NCBI GenBank assembly: GCA_023627715.1
Contig: JAMAHW010000059.1
Location: forward strand, 1-64,000
DNA: 64,000 nt
Source of the DNA: Periconia sp. R9002
Lineage: Eukaryota > Ascomycota > Dothideomycetes > Pleosporales > Periconiaceae
Reading direction: 5' to 3'
Below the pieces are notes generated by a model that worked only from the letters and a program-made list of their open reading frames with translations, was not told where the DNA came from and ran no database searches. The position numbers and the translations under genes were made by a program. Shown in pieces: positions 45,096-58,010 of this stretch. Position 1 is the first letter of the stretch, and every line of letters begins with the position of its first letter.

Positions 45096-47535
45096 TCATG
45101 ATGCCTCGAGCTTCTCACGGATTTCCTCCACCACGTTTCTGACGCGAGGTTCCTTCACCTTACTCTCCGCGGCGGAGATGGCAGTACCGAGCTGGAGGAT
45201 GTCCCGTCCAGCTTCGCAGAAATCGCTACCCAGACTTAATAGCGTCCCAGTAGCGACCAGCGCGCGATAGACAGCCTCAGAGTCTTTGGCGGAAAGCAGA
45301 ATACTGTTCAGGTCGTTCAACAAATGCAGTGTTCGATCCGCGTTGCTTTCTGTTGTCAATAGAACTGAGTAGTTGATGTACAGGGTAGTGATCGCAATGA
45401 TGATATTGCGGTTTGCGGAGTCCAGGAACGGTCTAACAAAACCAAGGATCAAATCGAACGCGTCATCGGCAGTAGCGCGTCCAATCTCCGTCCTGAATAG
45501 GTTATCGATCGACCGGATAGCCATCATGGTATTGTTCGGTGGTGATGTAGGGTCAAAAACGCCGGAGCTAGCCAGGCTCTGCAAGAAATTCCGCTCAACA
45601 GTCAAATACATCACAGGCTCTTCGGCAGCAAAGAGAAGACGGAGAAGATCCAAAGCAGGAAGACGTTTGTCGGCAGGCCATTCCGTGGCCGCCTTCAGAA
45701 CGAGGTCTATGGTGCCAAAGTCAATGTCTTTGGTACTGCCCTTTTGCATCAGACTGACTGCAGCATTGAGTTGCTCGATATCTGATGGATTGAGGGACAG
45801 ATCCTTATGACCCTCCTTGACCAACGCATCGTTGTACTCTGCAAGCTTCTTGAGAATGGGCAAATGATTCGCTGTGAGAATATCCAGATACTCTTTTTGT
45901 GGAAGGACCTTGGGCTTTGGTGCAGGCGGCTGCGCGGGAGGGACGGATGACGCATCTCCTGGGCGATAGCGTGACTCGGTACCCCAAGGGTCCACGCCTT
46001 GAGCGGGAGCTGATTGGCCCAAGGTCTGTCCTTGTGTATTCTGAACAATAAAGTTGGTGACCTGATCGAGATATGTGAGAGGCAATTTGTGATCTTCACA
46101 GAATTTGCGCGCCACCTCGTAGGGATTTTGTGACACGTTGTATGGTAGCTTCAGTGGCGGCTTCCCCTCCTCGATGTCGACATCGAAAACATAGTCGTAG
46201 TCTTTGCCGTTGTGTGTGATTTTGCGACCGCTACTTCCCGCTTGATCGACAACGGTACCGATGCTTACCCACTCGCTTGCGGCAGTAGACCACTGGTACG
46301 CGGAGATGTTGCCATTGGCCTCGAGAATTAGCTGGGTTTGACCTTCCTTGGTACCCGACTTCTGTTTGAGAAACTCCGGACCAGGCAGTTGTTCTTTGTT
46401 GATGCCCCCCACCTGTTGTTTCGGTATCGAGGAGCCTTTGACATCGTCCGAGAATTGCGCAATGGCGGCAGGGTCAGCATAGCGCGCTGGATCACGGGTG
46501 AATACGCGCACAATCTTATCACTAGACCCAGTGACAATGTCACCATTTTCAGCGCAGACTGCCACCGTCCAGACTGAGAGTGCAGGGTGCGTGATAGTTT
46601 GTATGCATTGCTTGCCTTCCCATATCCTCGCGGTCCGATCCTCCCCACAGCTTATCAGTCTTCCATCGGGGAATGCGGCGAGAGAGTATATGAAGTTTTC
46701 GTGTCCGTGCAGTTCGTAGACCTGACGGCCATCGAGTGTCCAAAGACGAACGACGGCATCGTTGCCAGCCGAAGCAAAGTGCGCGCCCGAGGGGTGGTTC
46801 GCGGGGAGTTTACACAGGGCTCGAACGACGTCGCCGGTTTTGATGGAGCGGGTGAGGTGGCCCGTGGGCGAGAATACGCGGATTTCTTTATCGGCGCAAC
46901 CTGGGAAACACGGTTAGTGTGACCAAAAGTAAAGGGTATAAAGACAGAACGAAGCGAGGAAGCCTAGTACCGGTTATTATGTTGGACGAGTCATATGCAA
47001 GAACAGCCCACACGGAGCCTTGGTGGTGCTTGAGGACGGTAGACTCTCCCCACTTCCCTACCGTCCACACTCGAGCCTCCATATCCCACCCGCCGCTGAT
47101 TATCCACCTGCCGTCCGGACTTGCATCCAATGCGCAAATGTTGTTCCCATGGCCAATCAGCAGAGCATCGGCATTGTCCCCCACGGCTTTTGTAGGCTGC
47201 CGCACATCGATGATCTGGTCTTTCCCACCGGAAACGATGAGACCTTGGGGAAATTCGCTCGTGGGCGGTACGACGGTCAGGGCATTGATGAACTCGGTGC
47301 CGTGGACCTTGATGGTACTATCAAAGTTGGGAGGGTTGGAGGACTGGAGGGACCAGACTCGGACGGTGGAATCGCGTGCGGCGGAGGCAACGGTGGTGGG
47401 TGATGGGAACACGACGCTGCGAACCTGGACAAATGCTGGGAATTAGTAATGCCTCGATGGGGGGTGGGACGGTGAGGGCTGACGCACATCGTCTTCATGG
47501 CCACGCAGGGAAGCTGATAGCTTGTAGTCGCCCAT
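45096..47535 (-). CDS. doa1: Doa1/Ufd3/PLAA ubiquitin-binding WD40 protein
   Basis: Cdc48/p97 cofactor that binds ubiquitin and works in ubiquitin recycling, ribophagy and mitochondria-associated degradation. Three exons, complement 47488-47535, 46971-47424 and 45096-46900, give 768 residues. Residues 1-300 form a WD40 propeller starting MGDYKLSASLRGHEDDVRSV, with repeats such as LIGHGNNICALDASPDGRWI and ELHGHENFIYSLAAFPDGRL. Residues about 365-455 are the PFU domain (YDYVFDVDIEEGKPPLKLPY, NPYEVARKFCEDHKLPLTYL). After a Pro-rich linker, about 500-768 is the PUL armadillo domain that binds Cdc48 (FPADKRLPALDLLR-like stretch, FDLILGFVRPFLDSANRNII). The order is exactly that of yeast Doa1. Introns are 63 and 70 bp. 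An essential-type housekeeping gene. Confidence 0.96.
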
Positions 47536-49784
47536 GGTTGAGGTTGCGCAGGTGGGGTACAAAGGCGGAGGACGGCGATGAGAAGGTCGCGGTGGTGGTG
47601 GTGGGGGGGTAGTGAGGTGTGCGGTGGAGAAGAGAGGCGCCGGCGGGGGACCAACAGAACAGCTGCTCTGACTGGTTGCCGTGTCGCCAACGAGCAGGCG
47701 GGGGGCCACTTTCTGCCGTGCGCGGTGTCTCGAAAATAAGCTGATGAATATCGCAAACTACTACATGTAAGTAGGTAGATGTACGAGATGGAAGAGGGAT
47801 GTGTTCAGTGTGTAGATAGCGTGTAGAGCTGTGCTGTGGCAGATTGGTCAGGCGAGTAGCTAGGCTAGTGCGCGCGTGCGTCATCACGTCCCTCAAGCTC
47901 CCTCAACTCCCATCAACTTCACTTGTCCCTGCACATGTACGTACCCAATATTTACCTACATAAAACGTACGTCCATAACATATGAAGGTGATGCATGATT
48001 GATTGCAGCTCATGTAGTGTTGATTGGCATGTGTGCAGAGTATGTACATGCGTGCACTTGCAGCTCCTTGGCTGGGCATTGAACCCCTCATTCTCCTCAT
48101 CATTTCTTGTCACTTCAAACAATCAATAATCCATTGGCAATGCAAACCTATCTATATGACGTTGACCTTCCATCCATTGATCAATGACGGCACGTGCTGC
48201 CGTGTAACTTGGTCGCGATGACGATACAAGTCTCTGTTTGTTTGTTTGTTTGTTCCGCCGTGCTGCAACCTCTGTGGCTCAGACATGTCGTTTCATCAGA
48301 CAGCCGAAATAGGGTGCATGGGCTTTGACTGGGACATTCACTTCCATCTTCGTCCATTCATACATGTCAGATGGCGCATATTGACCGATGCATACAACAC
48401 GAGGGGAAAAATGAGCTGATGTGACGTCAAATGAGTTATGCTGCCTGCCTTGCAACTATTCACCCTTCTTTGAATGCACGCTGCAGTACAGGAGTCGCAT
48501 ACGTGTATGTGCAATACCATGAATATTTACCGTACATCGCGCCGGCTCTTTGGCCTTCACGTGAGAAGATCGTACTATTTATGCATGGGGGTGAACCACG
48601 GATGGCTTGGCATCATCCATACGTGATGGCCTCGATGGCCTTTGTTCTTGCACCTCCACAACAGCCAGATCAGATGGTCCTTTTGCGATTCCAGCAGCAT
48701 CGAATCTTCCAGCGCCCAGAAAGGGCCTTGCCCTGCCCTGCCCCCTCCGCCCGTCGTCTCTTACGCGGCGGTTACGCACCCTACAGAAATGGCATCGAGG
48801 TTCGCCATTTGTCGTCTGCTTTGGGCCAGGAGGCTGCGCGCCTCTGTGCGTCCACGACGACACGCCCTGCCACGCACCCCCACACGCATAGGAAAGCGTA
48901 CGCATACAGATGCACTTGGGCATAGTCGCGCATCGGATTCACATTAAAGTTGCACACGCTGTTCTGCTTTGCTTCTGCTGTCATTGTTGCCCTGCCTGAG
49001 CTCGACCACGGCCCACGGCGCTCTGCTTTCGCCGACCATTTAGACTTTGTCCATGTACAGCCGCACTACTCAACTTAGTATACAGATCCTGTCTGGAACA
49101 AGCCAGCTGGAGATGCCCTACAGCCATCGTCATTGAAGCTGGCGAGGGCAACGTAGAGAAGAAAGTGGTGTCTTTGAGCAATCCATTTTGCGGTCATGGT
49201 CCAGGCCGTACCTGTACAGTCTAGGCCTGTGAAAATGAGCTGAGGGTCATGCACGACCCCTACTGCGACCGGTACTGCTACATCTGCCGTTCCGCCGTCA
49301 GATCAGCTTAAGCTGCCGCCTCGATTAGTGCGACGGGCTGGGGGGAGAGCTGGGGAAAGCTTGAGAGGGCTGTCAAAGGCGCTGCAGCTGGGACATGTGC
49401 CTCGTACAGGCCAGGCCTCTGTCCAGTCTCCTTCATCAGTCCCCATTTGTGCGTCCGCTTGGCGCCCTCCCTTTGGTTGTGGCAACGTCTGTCCGTCCCG
49501 CGCGCCATCTCTGGCCCAATGTGGAGGCGCCTCGCTGGGGCTAGCTACCTACGCCATCTCAGGTCACGCAGGCCTTTGCCCCCGGATGGACCCCCTTCGG
49601 TCCTTTCCGTGTTCCATATAAATGCCCCCTCCTCGAGACATCCCATATCTAAGTAATCACGATCAACCTCGATCAGTATCTTGTCATTGTTCTTCCTTCA
49701 CTTGCGGAAAACGTCATTCATCATCATACATGACCCCCCAACGCTTGAACTTCGCTGCTCGCATCAAGATCAAAGCCATCAACA
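47536..49784. other. Long intergenic region
   Basis: 2.2 kb with no supported gene. GC-rich open frames at 48.4-48.9 and 49.3-49.6 kb occur in several phases at once and are not family-like. A TTTG microsatellite lies near 48236-48255, and TATAAA at 49617-49622 is the likely BTB-gene promoter. Confidence 0.45.
49617..49622 (+). promoter_or_regulatory. TATA box of the BTB gene
   Basis: TATAAA 163 bp before the ATG at 49785, followed by a pyrimidine-rich leader. Confidence 0.45.
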
Positions 49785-51165
49785 ATGGAATCGCCCATGA
49801 TCGAGCTCATGTCCGCGCTGGCATCGTACGTGCTATCCAATCCCACTTGAATCAATTCCAATCCCACCCAAACAAACATGGCTAAGTTGCCCCAGATTGT
49901 TTGAGTCCGGCAAATACTCGGATCTGACCATTACCTGCGGAAGCAAAAGATACCCAGTCCATCGCGCCCTGCTAGCAACACGATCGAGTTTCTTCGACGG
50001 AGCATGCCGCAATCCCTTCCGCGAGTCCGAAACGGGCATCGTGGACCTCTCAGAAGATGATCCCGAGGCCGTTGAGCACATGGTGAATTGTATGCTGCAA
50101 GCCGCGCTACTCCGCCAATGAGCACCTGCGCTAATGGACCCTGACAAACAGATTTCTACCACCTCGACTACCTGACCAGCAAGCCTCTCTCACGCCGTTC
50201 GTCGCAGCGATCCACCCGGTCTACATCGTCTGCATCGCCACCAAGCCCACGTACGCGTACACGAGGCTCAAAATCCGGGAAGTTTAACCTGGCCATGATT
50301 GAAGATCCCCTGCTTGCCACGATGGGGTCCACCGTCAGTACGTCGGAGCCTTTGACTCCCCCTGTCGATGACGGCCAACGCGATTCCGGTTATTTCGACA
50401 TGGAGGACGCCAAACGTCCAGACACGCCTATGATGGATCAATTGACCGAAGATCCCTTCAATTCGATCTTCACGGAACCCCAAGTTGACGCGGAGAAGAA
50501 GCCGCATCTCATTACACACGCCAAAGTCTATGCAATTGCTGAGAAGTAAGTGACTGCTTCCCCTCTTCTGTTCTCTTTTTTCCCTCCGCTATCCCTAGGC
50601 GTGTTACGCGTCATGCTCCATTGCTCTCGTCCAACGTCGAAGGTCCATGCAGGCTTCTGCACTTTAAGGTGCGCCTGCGTTGCTTGGACGGGAGCACACA
50701 AACCGCCGACTCGCCGTGGTGGGGGCAATCATACGCCATTGGGCACTAGCTGCCGTAGATCGCCCGCTTACAGCCTGGCTCCCGCCACAGCACCTTTCCC
50801 TCCAATCTCGTCTCCACAAGCGATACGCCTCTCTGTACCACCTCCCATGTCTAGATCTTGGGCTAACAAATCTCCTTCTCTCCAGGTATGGCGTTGCCGG
50901 CTTGAAGACATTGGCCCAGAACAAGTTCGCGCATCAGATTGAGCTTCACCTTGAGAGCGACGAGCTGCCAGAGGCATGCCAAGAGGTATACGAGTCCACC
51001 GTTGATACAGATCGAGGATTGCGAAACATTGTCATTCAGACTTTCCGTTCGCACCCTGAACTCTCCCTGCGCAAAGATGTTGAGATGGCGATCAGAGAAA
51101 CGCCCGGTTTAGCGTTTGAACTCTTCAGAATGGCCAGTGGCTTGCCCGTCACCTCATTGGCATGA
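49785..51165 (+). CDS. BTB/POZ domain protein
   Basis: Four exons, 49785-49825, 49896-50089, 50152-50545 and 50886-51165, join to 302 residues. The BTB domain starts MESPMIELMSALASLFESGK and continues YSDLTITCGSKRYPVHRALL, ATRSSFFDGACRNPFRESET and VDLSEDDPEAVEHMVNYFYH, all standard for the fold, which mediates dimerisation and often Cul3 binding. Residues about 85-205 are a Ser/Pro-rich disordered insert containing DSGYFDMEDAKRPDTPMMDQ, unusual in splitting the domain region. The end is the usual BTB-linked C-terminal helix set: HLITHAKVYAIAEKYGVAGL, KTLAQNKFAHQIELHLESDE. The intron before the last exon (50546-50885, 340 bp) is long for this genome. Confidence 0.9.
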
Positions 51166-54061
51166 TTCACGCCCCTCGCTTTGCGCAAGCCCCCACGTAC
51201 AGCGTTTCGTATCCCTCGGAAACTTGCACACATCATCTCCGGTCGCCTGGGACTATATTATCGTATCACCAAGGCATTGACTGAGATGATATCCATCGCA
51301 TGTTGTTTGCCTTCTCCGACATCGCGAGGATTCGTGGGGTGTCGGTGGCCTCGGAAGTTTTATACAGATCTCCTGCATCCCGCATTTCTAGTGCGGCAAC
51401 AAGTGCATGACCATCGGCTAGCATTCTCCATTGGCCCAGCAAGAACCAGCCATTCGTCACCGTTGCGATTGTTCACAGACGACTCCTGTTTTTCATGCGA
51501 AGACCGCAGCGTTACCCTGCGCGCTAGACAAGCAAGCAATCAACACCTTGCCTCATCAAAGGTCGTTGGGCCGCGATGCTGGACCACATACGCGTCTTTT
51601 TCATAACACATGAAAGAAAACTGCGTTGCCCCGCAAATGGATCAAGAATCTGCCGGCATTCTTTCTTTCTGTGGGCGTTTTAGTATTTTTTTTTTCCCTT
51701 TTGTGTTCATGTTGTCGACGATGCCACGAATCTCTTTCTCTCTTTCTCTCTTGCATGCATAAAAAAATGAATAAGCGTGGCATGTCATGAATTATGTAAA
51801 ACTAGACGCATACTTAGCTGGGTAGAGGGAACAATGTGAAATATGACTACGAATTCACGATTCTTATCCAACGCAATGACTGCGATGTATCCAAACGTCT
51901 CAAGCTCTCTTCGCAAACATGTGTGGGGTAGGGCATCCCGTATACCACACCTCATCCACCCCGCCTAAGCACCAATCTACACTTTTCCGCTCCCTGTCCC
52001 GTATTCAATCTCCTCCTCATCTCGTTTTCCCGCTCGTCCAACTATCGAATCGTTCCAAATAAATTAACTCACCCTCCAGCCACCCTCTCCCGCTAATACC
52101 ACCATCTGTGCGCGCGCATCATGCACCCGTTGTGCCACTGCGTTGCGCCGCTTCTGTTGCGGGGTCAGGTAGGACACGAACGCGCGGCAGGCACAGAAGG
52201 GGAGGAGGAGGAAAAAAGAAAGTTCTTCAGTGACGTTTGATGGATTTTGGACGATTTTCGAATTGGGGTTTTGAGTTTTTTTGAGACGAGAGGGAAGGGG
52301 GAGGAAGAAGGATAGTGGGTGATGTAAGGGGGGTAGGTTGAAGGGTGCCGCACGCATGCCGGACCACATGGATATGGGACTAGAGAAGGTGTTTTGTTAT
52401 GCATATTCATCTATGTGTATTTATGTTTTATGTATGTATGTATGTGTTTGGTGGTGTGCATTCTACTATTTGTCCAGAGTGTGTGTGCCATTTACCTATG
52501 AACGCATGGCGGCCCGCTGTTATCCATCTGCCTTGGCGAGGGTGGACACGGCTTCCAATGTATCATTTGAATGTAGGGATGGGACATGAGGTTTTCGCGA
52601 TCAAGATTGCGGGCGGGCTCCAGTGAATCATTGAGTCTCGTAGCATTGCAGGTGTGTGTGTATGGGTGTGCTAAGCAACGCCCGCTATTCACGGTGGATG
52701 CACTGCTTCTACCAGTTCCCCACGCCTGATTATAAGCCAACAACCGGAGGCGGCAAGGTGAGCACAGGAAAGACAGCTCTGTCTCTTCCATGAAACTGTC
52801 GTGAGCGACACTAGCACCAACGACTCAACGCTGTAATGTACTCCCTCTGCCGCTTCGAGGAATCATGCGACGATCAATGAGGGGCGCACAGCCGTGTGGA
52901 AGGGTGTTAAAACTATGCAATGAGGCATGCGACCAGCGGCGGGTTATACTACGAGCGGAGCGACGGCGAAGGCAGAGGATGAAGGTACCAGTGTGTCCGC
53001 GTCATAGTCATTGTAGTATCGTTGCATCGCAGTCGGAACGGTATTACGCGGTATGCTAGCAAGCAATCGGAGGATCGAGGACGCATGCGAGGAGGGAGGG
53101 AGGAAAAAAAGGGAATCTTCTTCGTGGATGGGGTCGAGGGGCCCAGAGGGAGGACTTGCGCGTTTATGGATCTTGTTCTCGGGCGGCGTGTCTCGTAGGG
53201 ACGGCGACTAGGGCTTCGGTGGGGGTGGTAAGCAAGCCGGTACTGCCGACATGAGTATGCCGCATGAGAAGGGGATGTGCTAGGAGGTAAACACATGCGC
53301 TGCTTTCGCTCACTTCAGACGGGTATGGCCTTGATGCGCACCCGGAAGCCGAAAGGGAATGCGCTGAGCCATTTGAGGACGGAGCGAGTGCATCTCCGTT
53401 AATCCAACGCATTGGCTAGACGCGATGGGTTACGCGGAGCAAAGGGGATGCCTTGGCCAGCTCAGAAAGGCAACACAGACTGATGCGCTGCGCTGGCAGT
53501 ATGAAGAACATGCGCAGGCCATCCACCGCACTGCAGCATCATCATGATCTCTTGAAGAGGGAAGATGTGGCTAGCCCAGGATGCGTGCGCTGGCCACTAT
53601 CCCGCAGGACAGTATCCCACCACTGACCACGCGTGTATAATCGTCTTCAGCGAGCGCGAAGATGCAAGTCGGCCGCCTAATCCAGATATGCCCCAGGCGC
53701 ATTGCGCATCAAGGTGTATGTTGGGGAACGTTGGGTATGGGTGGTGGGCGGTTCGGTACGCTGGATGGTGGCCGGGTCGAGGGCCTTCGGAGAATCAGAG
53801 GAGGGCGATGGGGACGGGCAGGCCGCGAACGCGTGGAAAAAGAAGACCCGACGGAAGTCCCATCGAGTGACATCAGTTATAGCCGCGCTCAAGGAGGGAA
53901 GCGACACAAGAGGGGTCGTTGTGTAGAGTTAATGATGGACATGCGGTGGTGGGGTGGCTCGTTGAGACAGTGCCAAAAGAGATGCCTGCGAGCTCAACAC
54001 TGTAACCAGGTCGGGTTTGGTTTTGCCAAATACATATATAAAATAATACAAGTTTTCTTTC
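51166..54061. other. Long intergenic region
   Basis: About 2.9 kb with no supported gene. CT and GTAT microsatellites occur near 51735-51750 and 52430-52445. A minus-strand frame at 52064-52369 ending LTPQQKRRNAVAQRVHDARA might be a last exon but could not be tied to a family. Confidence 0.4.
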
Positions 54062-54180
54062 ACATACGACCATAGGACCATGAAAACAGAGCTTCCCGTC
54101 CGCTCAGCTGTACTTAAGCATGGTACCGGCGGATTAGTAGTTAGGTGGGTGACCACTAGCGAATACCTGCTGTTGTATGT
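54062..54180 (+). rRNA. 5S ribosomal RNA (copy 4)
   Basis: 119 nt, identical to the other copies. It has TATATAAAATAA about 27 bp upstream and a TTTTTTGCTGTTTTTTT terminator. Confidence 0.96.
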
Positions 54181-55143
54181 TTTTTGCTGTTTTTTTGGTT
54201 CTCACTCTCTCCAGCAGCTTTCCCACGTCGCTCAATTCTGCTCTCGAGCAAGCTATTAAGTCTCACAAAGTTATAAATAGCAGTCATGGAAGTCGTTCAT
54301 GTTTTGGCAGAGTGAACTGCTTGATCGGCGTTATTGGCCATGCACGCCGAACGTCAGCCAAGACGGCACGTCTCTTTCGCGGTCCAGCATCTTTCTCTTC
54401 TTGTTGCGCAAAATCTGGCTTTCTTGATGTTGATTATTGGCAACCGCAGATCATCTCGTATCCTACGCAGCCGACGTAAGCCATAGATAGCTCTTTTGCA
54501 GAGTATTGGCAGGCCACCTACTTTCCCCATGCCGTTCCGTAGAGGTACATGCGGAATGGAACGGAAAACAGGAAAGAATTAGAAAAACCGACCGGACCGT
54601 TCAACAATTTACGTCGTCATCACCCCCGACAAATTCGAGCATGTTCCCAGGAGCCAGGTCACGCTGTGGAGTTTCTCATCTTATTCCGACATCATGGATG
54701 CCAGGGTCCCCTTGACCCACTTTCCCCAATTAACCCGTTGACCGTTGTTCCCGATCAAGTACGCACCCTTGAAACAGGCGGCGATCGCCAAGGACGGTTC
54801 CAGAACGCAGTACATATAGAAGCAAAAACCTGCTGGTGTTCCAAGTGGTTAAGACCAAGGCGTGGCCGTCGAACGCGGATAATTCGTACCGCAACGCGAC
54901 AAGATATACGAGGGCGGTTCCTGCATTTCGCATGCGTTAGTAACACACCTATCGGCACACAAAAGGGGCGACGAATTCATGCATCTTGTGGTTTACCGTA
55001 AGCCGCTGTAACGAGCGAACCAGCGGAACAAGTCAGAAGCACACCCAACCTCCAGAAGGATCTTCGTTGAACGACAAACCCATTCGTTGCGCATACCCCA
55101 TCTAGAGGACAGACTAGCAATTATACTCATATCAAACGGCGAA
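54181..55143. other. Intergenic, no gene seen
   Basis: Short frames only. A tRNA-like D-arm sequence near 54838 does not fold into a tRNA. Confidence 0.45.
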
Positions 55144-55578
55144 ATGGTTGTCCACATCGTCTCAACAACGTATTACAGTTCCGCACCCCCATCCCACGGA
55201 TCGCAGCGCCCTTTGAAACCCTCCAGCTCTAGTTCCAACTCCTTCACCTCGTCATCGTCATCCTCCTCCTCCGCCTCGTCGGCATTGTCCTACCACACAC
55301 GTCTCGCGCAAAAGTCCGCTCCATCCGGTACTATCCATCTCCGCCATCCCGTCCGGTACGCGCACCCAACAACCACTATCACCAGAGCCACTACGCCGCC
55401 ACCGCCGCGTCCTTATGCCTCGTATGAGTCGCCAATTCGAAGGTCAGATACATCCAACGAACGAACCAAGGGCATTCGACCAGACAGCGGTGTGCAGATA
55501 AAGGGTATGGGGTATGAGTATGTGAAGAAGCAGGTGCGGTTTGCGGATGAGACCATAAATGGACTGGGGCGGCGGTGA
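55144..55578 (+). CDS. Ser/Pro-rich hypothetical protein
   Basis: Single-exon frame of 144 residues from ATG 55144 (MVVHIVSTTYYSSAPPSHGS). It has a Ser-rich block (about 20-50), a Thr/Pro-rich middle (TTTITRATTPPPPRPYASYE) and a charged end, GYEYVKKQVRFADETINGLG. No domain, signal peptide or membrane span. Codon use is even and there is no intron. The C-terminal motif KKQVRFAD looks like a short linear motif (an RVxF-type phosphatase-1 docking site would be K-x-V-R-F, an inference). Existence as a gene is likely but not certain. Confidence 0.5.
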   Translation: MVVHIVSTTYYSSAPPSHGSQRPLKPSSSSSNSFTSSSSSSSSASSALSYHTRLAQKSAPSGTIHLRHPVRYAHPTTTITRATTPPPPRPYASYESPIRRSDTSNERTKGIRPDSGVQIKGMGYEYVKKQVRFADETINGLGRR

Positions 55579-57429
55579 TACGGTAATAGTTGCCTTGGAA
55601 ATCAGTGCTCCATCAGGTGAACCACGACTCTGCGTCAGGTCCCAATCAAGACGAATTGATTTAGGTCGCTGAGGGCAAAGGTTTGCATTGAGGTCGTTCC
55701 GTTAGTTGCTGGTGCGAAATGCATAGGTCGTAATGAAGCCGCGAGAGTAGCCGATAATTCTTCTATGCTTTGTAATTTTTCCTCGTTGCGAATAATCAGT
55801 CAAAGGACCTTGGAGGACCTGGGAAAGGTATTGATTCTTTTCGGTAATCATCGTTGTGGAGACTACAGATAATTATTCTAATCAATAATGCTATTTTCTC
55901 TTCTTTACGTACAGACTGGACGTTTCTGTGACTGCTCCCTGGTGCCGATGCTTCGAACAATCTGCATTGCTATGTAATGGTATCAATCTCTCTTGAATCT
56001 CAACGTAATCATTATGGAATTTACTCAAAAAGCATACCTACATGGTATCGCTACGGCGAGAAAAGAGTGGGAGTCTTTCCCTCTGTTTCGATATGCTCGG
56101 GATGTGACCAGTCCGAGCCTTTTCCTTATTGGGAAAGGATAAGGCCGGTAGCTCGCCGACAGCGCACCGGCAACACTCTGGCTTATGGAAGGGGCTGCGA
56201 TGCTATTACGCCTTTCTCCTCCTCCTTGGATCAATATCGATAACGTAGACCCATATCCCTCAGCTGCATTATTGACACAGAATGCGACGGGTTATGCAGC
56301 TGCGAGTCCAAATGACCTGCTGATGTTACCCAATCCCTTCGTCTGTCCCTACTAGGATTTCTGCAACTGGGAACTGCAATAACTGGCCTCGACACGAATG
56401 AACCTCACACTGGCTGTAGATTCGCTCTCGGTCCGGATATGGAATGCAGGTCTTGCTAAAGCGTCGAACAGCTGAAATCCCTTTAGCCGATGCGGACTCG
56501 CCATTTGGGAACTAAACCCACGATGCCTGCACAGTTTAGCCATTGGAACTTCAAGGCATCGAAGTTACACTGGTATTCACGATTAGCTAAACATTGCGGC
56601 TACTATTTGGCCTCGCCATTTTGCCTCGTACCTGCGCGAGAGGAACCATACAGGAGGTTGCACCGCGAATAGTCCGTAGAATATTTCTTGGCCCGTTGCT
56701 AAATATCTAGGATCGTCTTTGTCCTTTCGTTCACTACACTTCAGACGATTCATTGTTTCTTAGAAGAATGGCGTCTTCCCGGGCAGGATTTCTGCGACCA
56801 TATGAATGACACTGCACGGAATCAAATAACACTGAAATGGTGTGAGTAGTTGTTGCACCAGGGCAGTGTTGAGAAGTCACAGCAAGCGGTCCACAGTGTG
56901 AAAACTGACGGTAGCAAAAATGCGACACCGAAAGAGTTAAACGTTGAAATTCACGACACCTGAATCAAGAGTGTAATGGGGAACGTCTCGCAAATTATTG
57001 CGGTCGGGAACTGCACAATACAACGCGCGCCTGAGTCGGTTGGTCTTCTCTGGGTTGCGGTTAAACCGTCTCTATAAGCGATCCAAAGCTACTAAGTTTT
57101 CCACCTTTCGTTTTGTTCCAGCTTGAGTGACGCCTCCAATTTATGATTGTTGTTCCTCTTTACAACCGATTATGCAACAATGTCTCAGCGCAGAAACCGT
57201 GGCTAGGATGCGAAATGGCCCTAGAGACTTGGGGCTGAGACAAACTTGTCGATGTCGCTGCTTTGAAGAAAAGTGTTGTAGAAGAGAGCGATCTTTCAGG
57301 TCAAGATCCTACATAAGCTCATATCTGTCAAGAGCATTATTGCCAATGTCAAGGAAGCTGCAAACCAGGATCGAGATTTTCAGCAGACGAAAGGCATGAG
57401 GAGCAGTGGCAGGCATATCCAAAGGAATT
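55579..57429. other. Intergenic, no gene seen
   Basis: No supported coding region. Frames up to about 90 codons occur, without family likeness. Confidence 0.45.
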
Positions 57430-58010
57430 GAAGGAGATCAAAGCGAATACAAACTATTCGCAATTTGGGACCAGGCGGCACTTATCTTGGCAACGAAGTT
57501 CTTTGAATCGTCAAAAGTGTTTTTCTTTTCGCAAAATTTGGTGTAATTACTCGCGATATCGACACTATCTCTGCATCCTCAAAAGCATACGGCTCATTCT
57601 TTGAGCCCTTCGGTTGATCAATATCACCCTGCCATATGTCAATCATATGAAGACTGGCTTCGTGAAGTACCAAAACGACCCTTCGACAACTATGAGATGT
57701 AACGATGAATGATCGCAGTGTATCTTCACCTTAGGTATCGACAGCACCGTCGGTAAACATATATGCATGAATTCGAAAGCACGAAATATCAACAAGGTGC
57801 ATTGTCTGAGTGGCGAATATAATGCGTGTCAGTTGTGGATAAGTGGTTTCTATACTAACTCACTGCAGGTTCGGGTAAATTTGTCTTACTTAGAAACATC
57901 ATTAAGCGGATCACTATCGGTACCATGCACAAACACATTAGAACGCAACGATAATCAATGTTTCAATCATTAAGCAGATACGTGATGGTGACGATAATAT
58001 TAGCATGTCG
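57430..58010 (+). pseudogene. Possible relic of an NLR (NACHT) gene
   Basis: Broken pieces fit, in order, the start of a fungal NACHT domain: IDTISASSKAYGSFFEPFG (57559-57616), a region that usually reads A..TF.WIF.., then a stop, then CQLWISG (about 57828) and, after a possible 26-29-bp gap ending CTGCAG, SGKFVLLRNIIKRIT (57870) in the place of the P-loop GSGKSTLMK. The catalytic Ser/Thr is changed to Phe, and stops surround the pieces. The likeness is by eye only. Confidence 0.35.

Noticed and set aside
45373..45810. Plus-strand frame in the Doa1 gene
   Set aside because: Antisense shadow of the PUL-domain coding sequence.
48431..49656. Several overlapping GC-rich frames upstream of the BTB gene
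   Set aside because: Open in many phases at once, low complexity and no family likeness.
52064..52369. Minus-strand frame ending LTPQQKRRNAVAQRVHDARA
   Set aside because: Could be a terminal exon, but no upstream exon, domain or supporting signal was found.
54835..54905. tRNA-like D-arm (CCAAGTGGTTAAGACC)
   Set aside because: No matching acceptor, anticodon or T-arm stems; does not fold into a tRNA.
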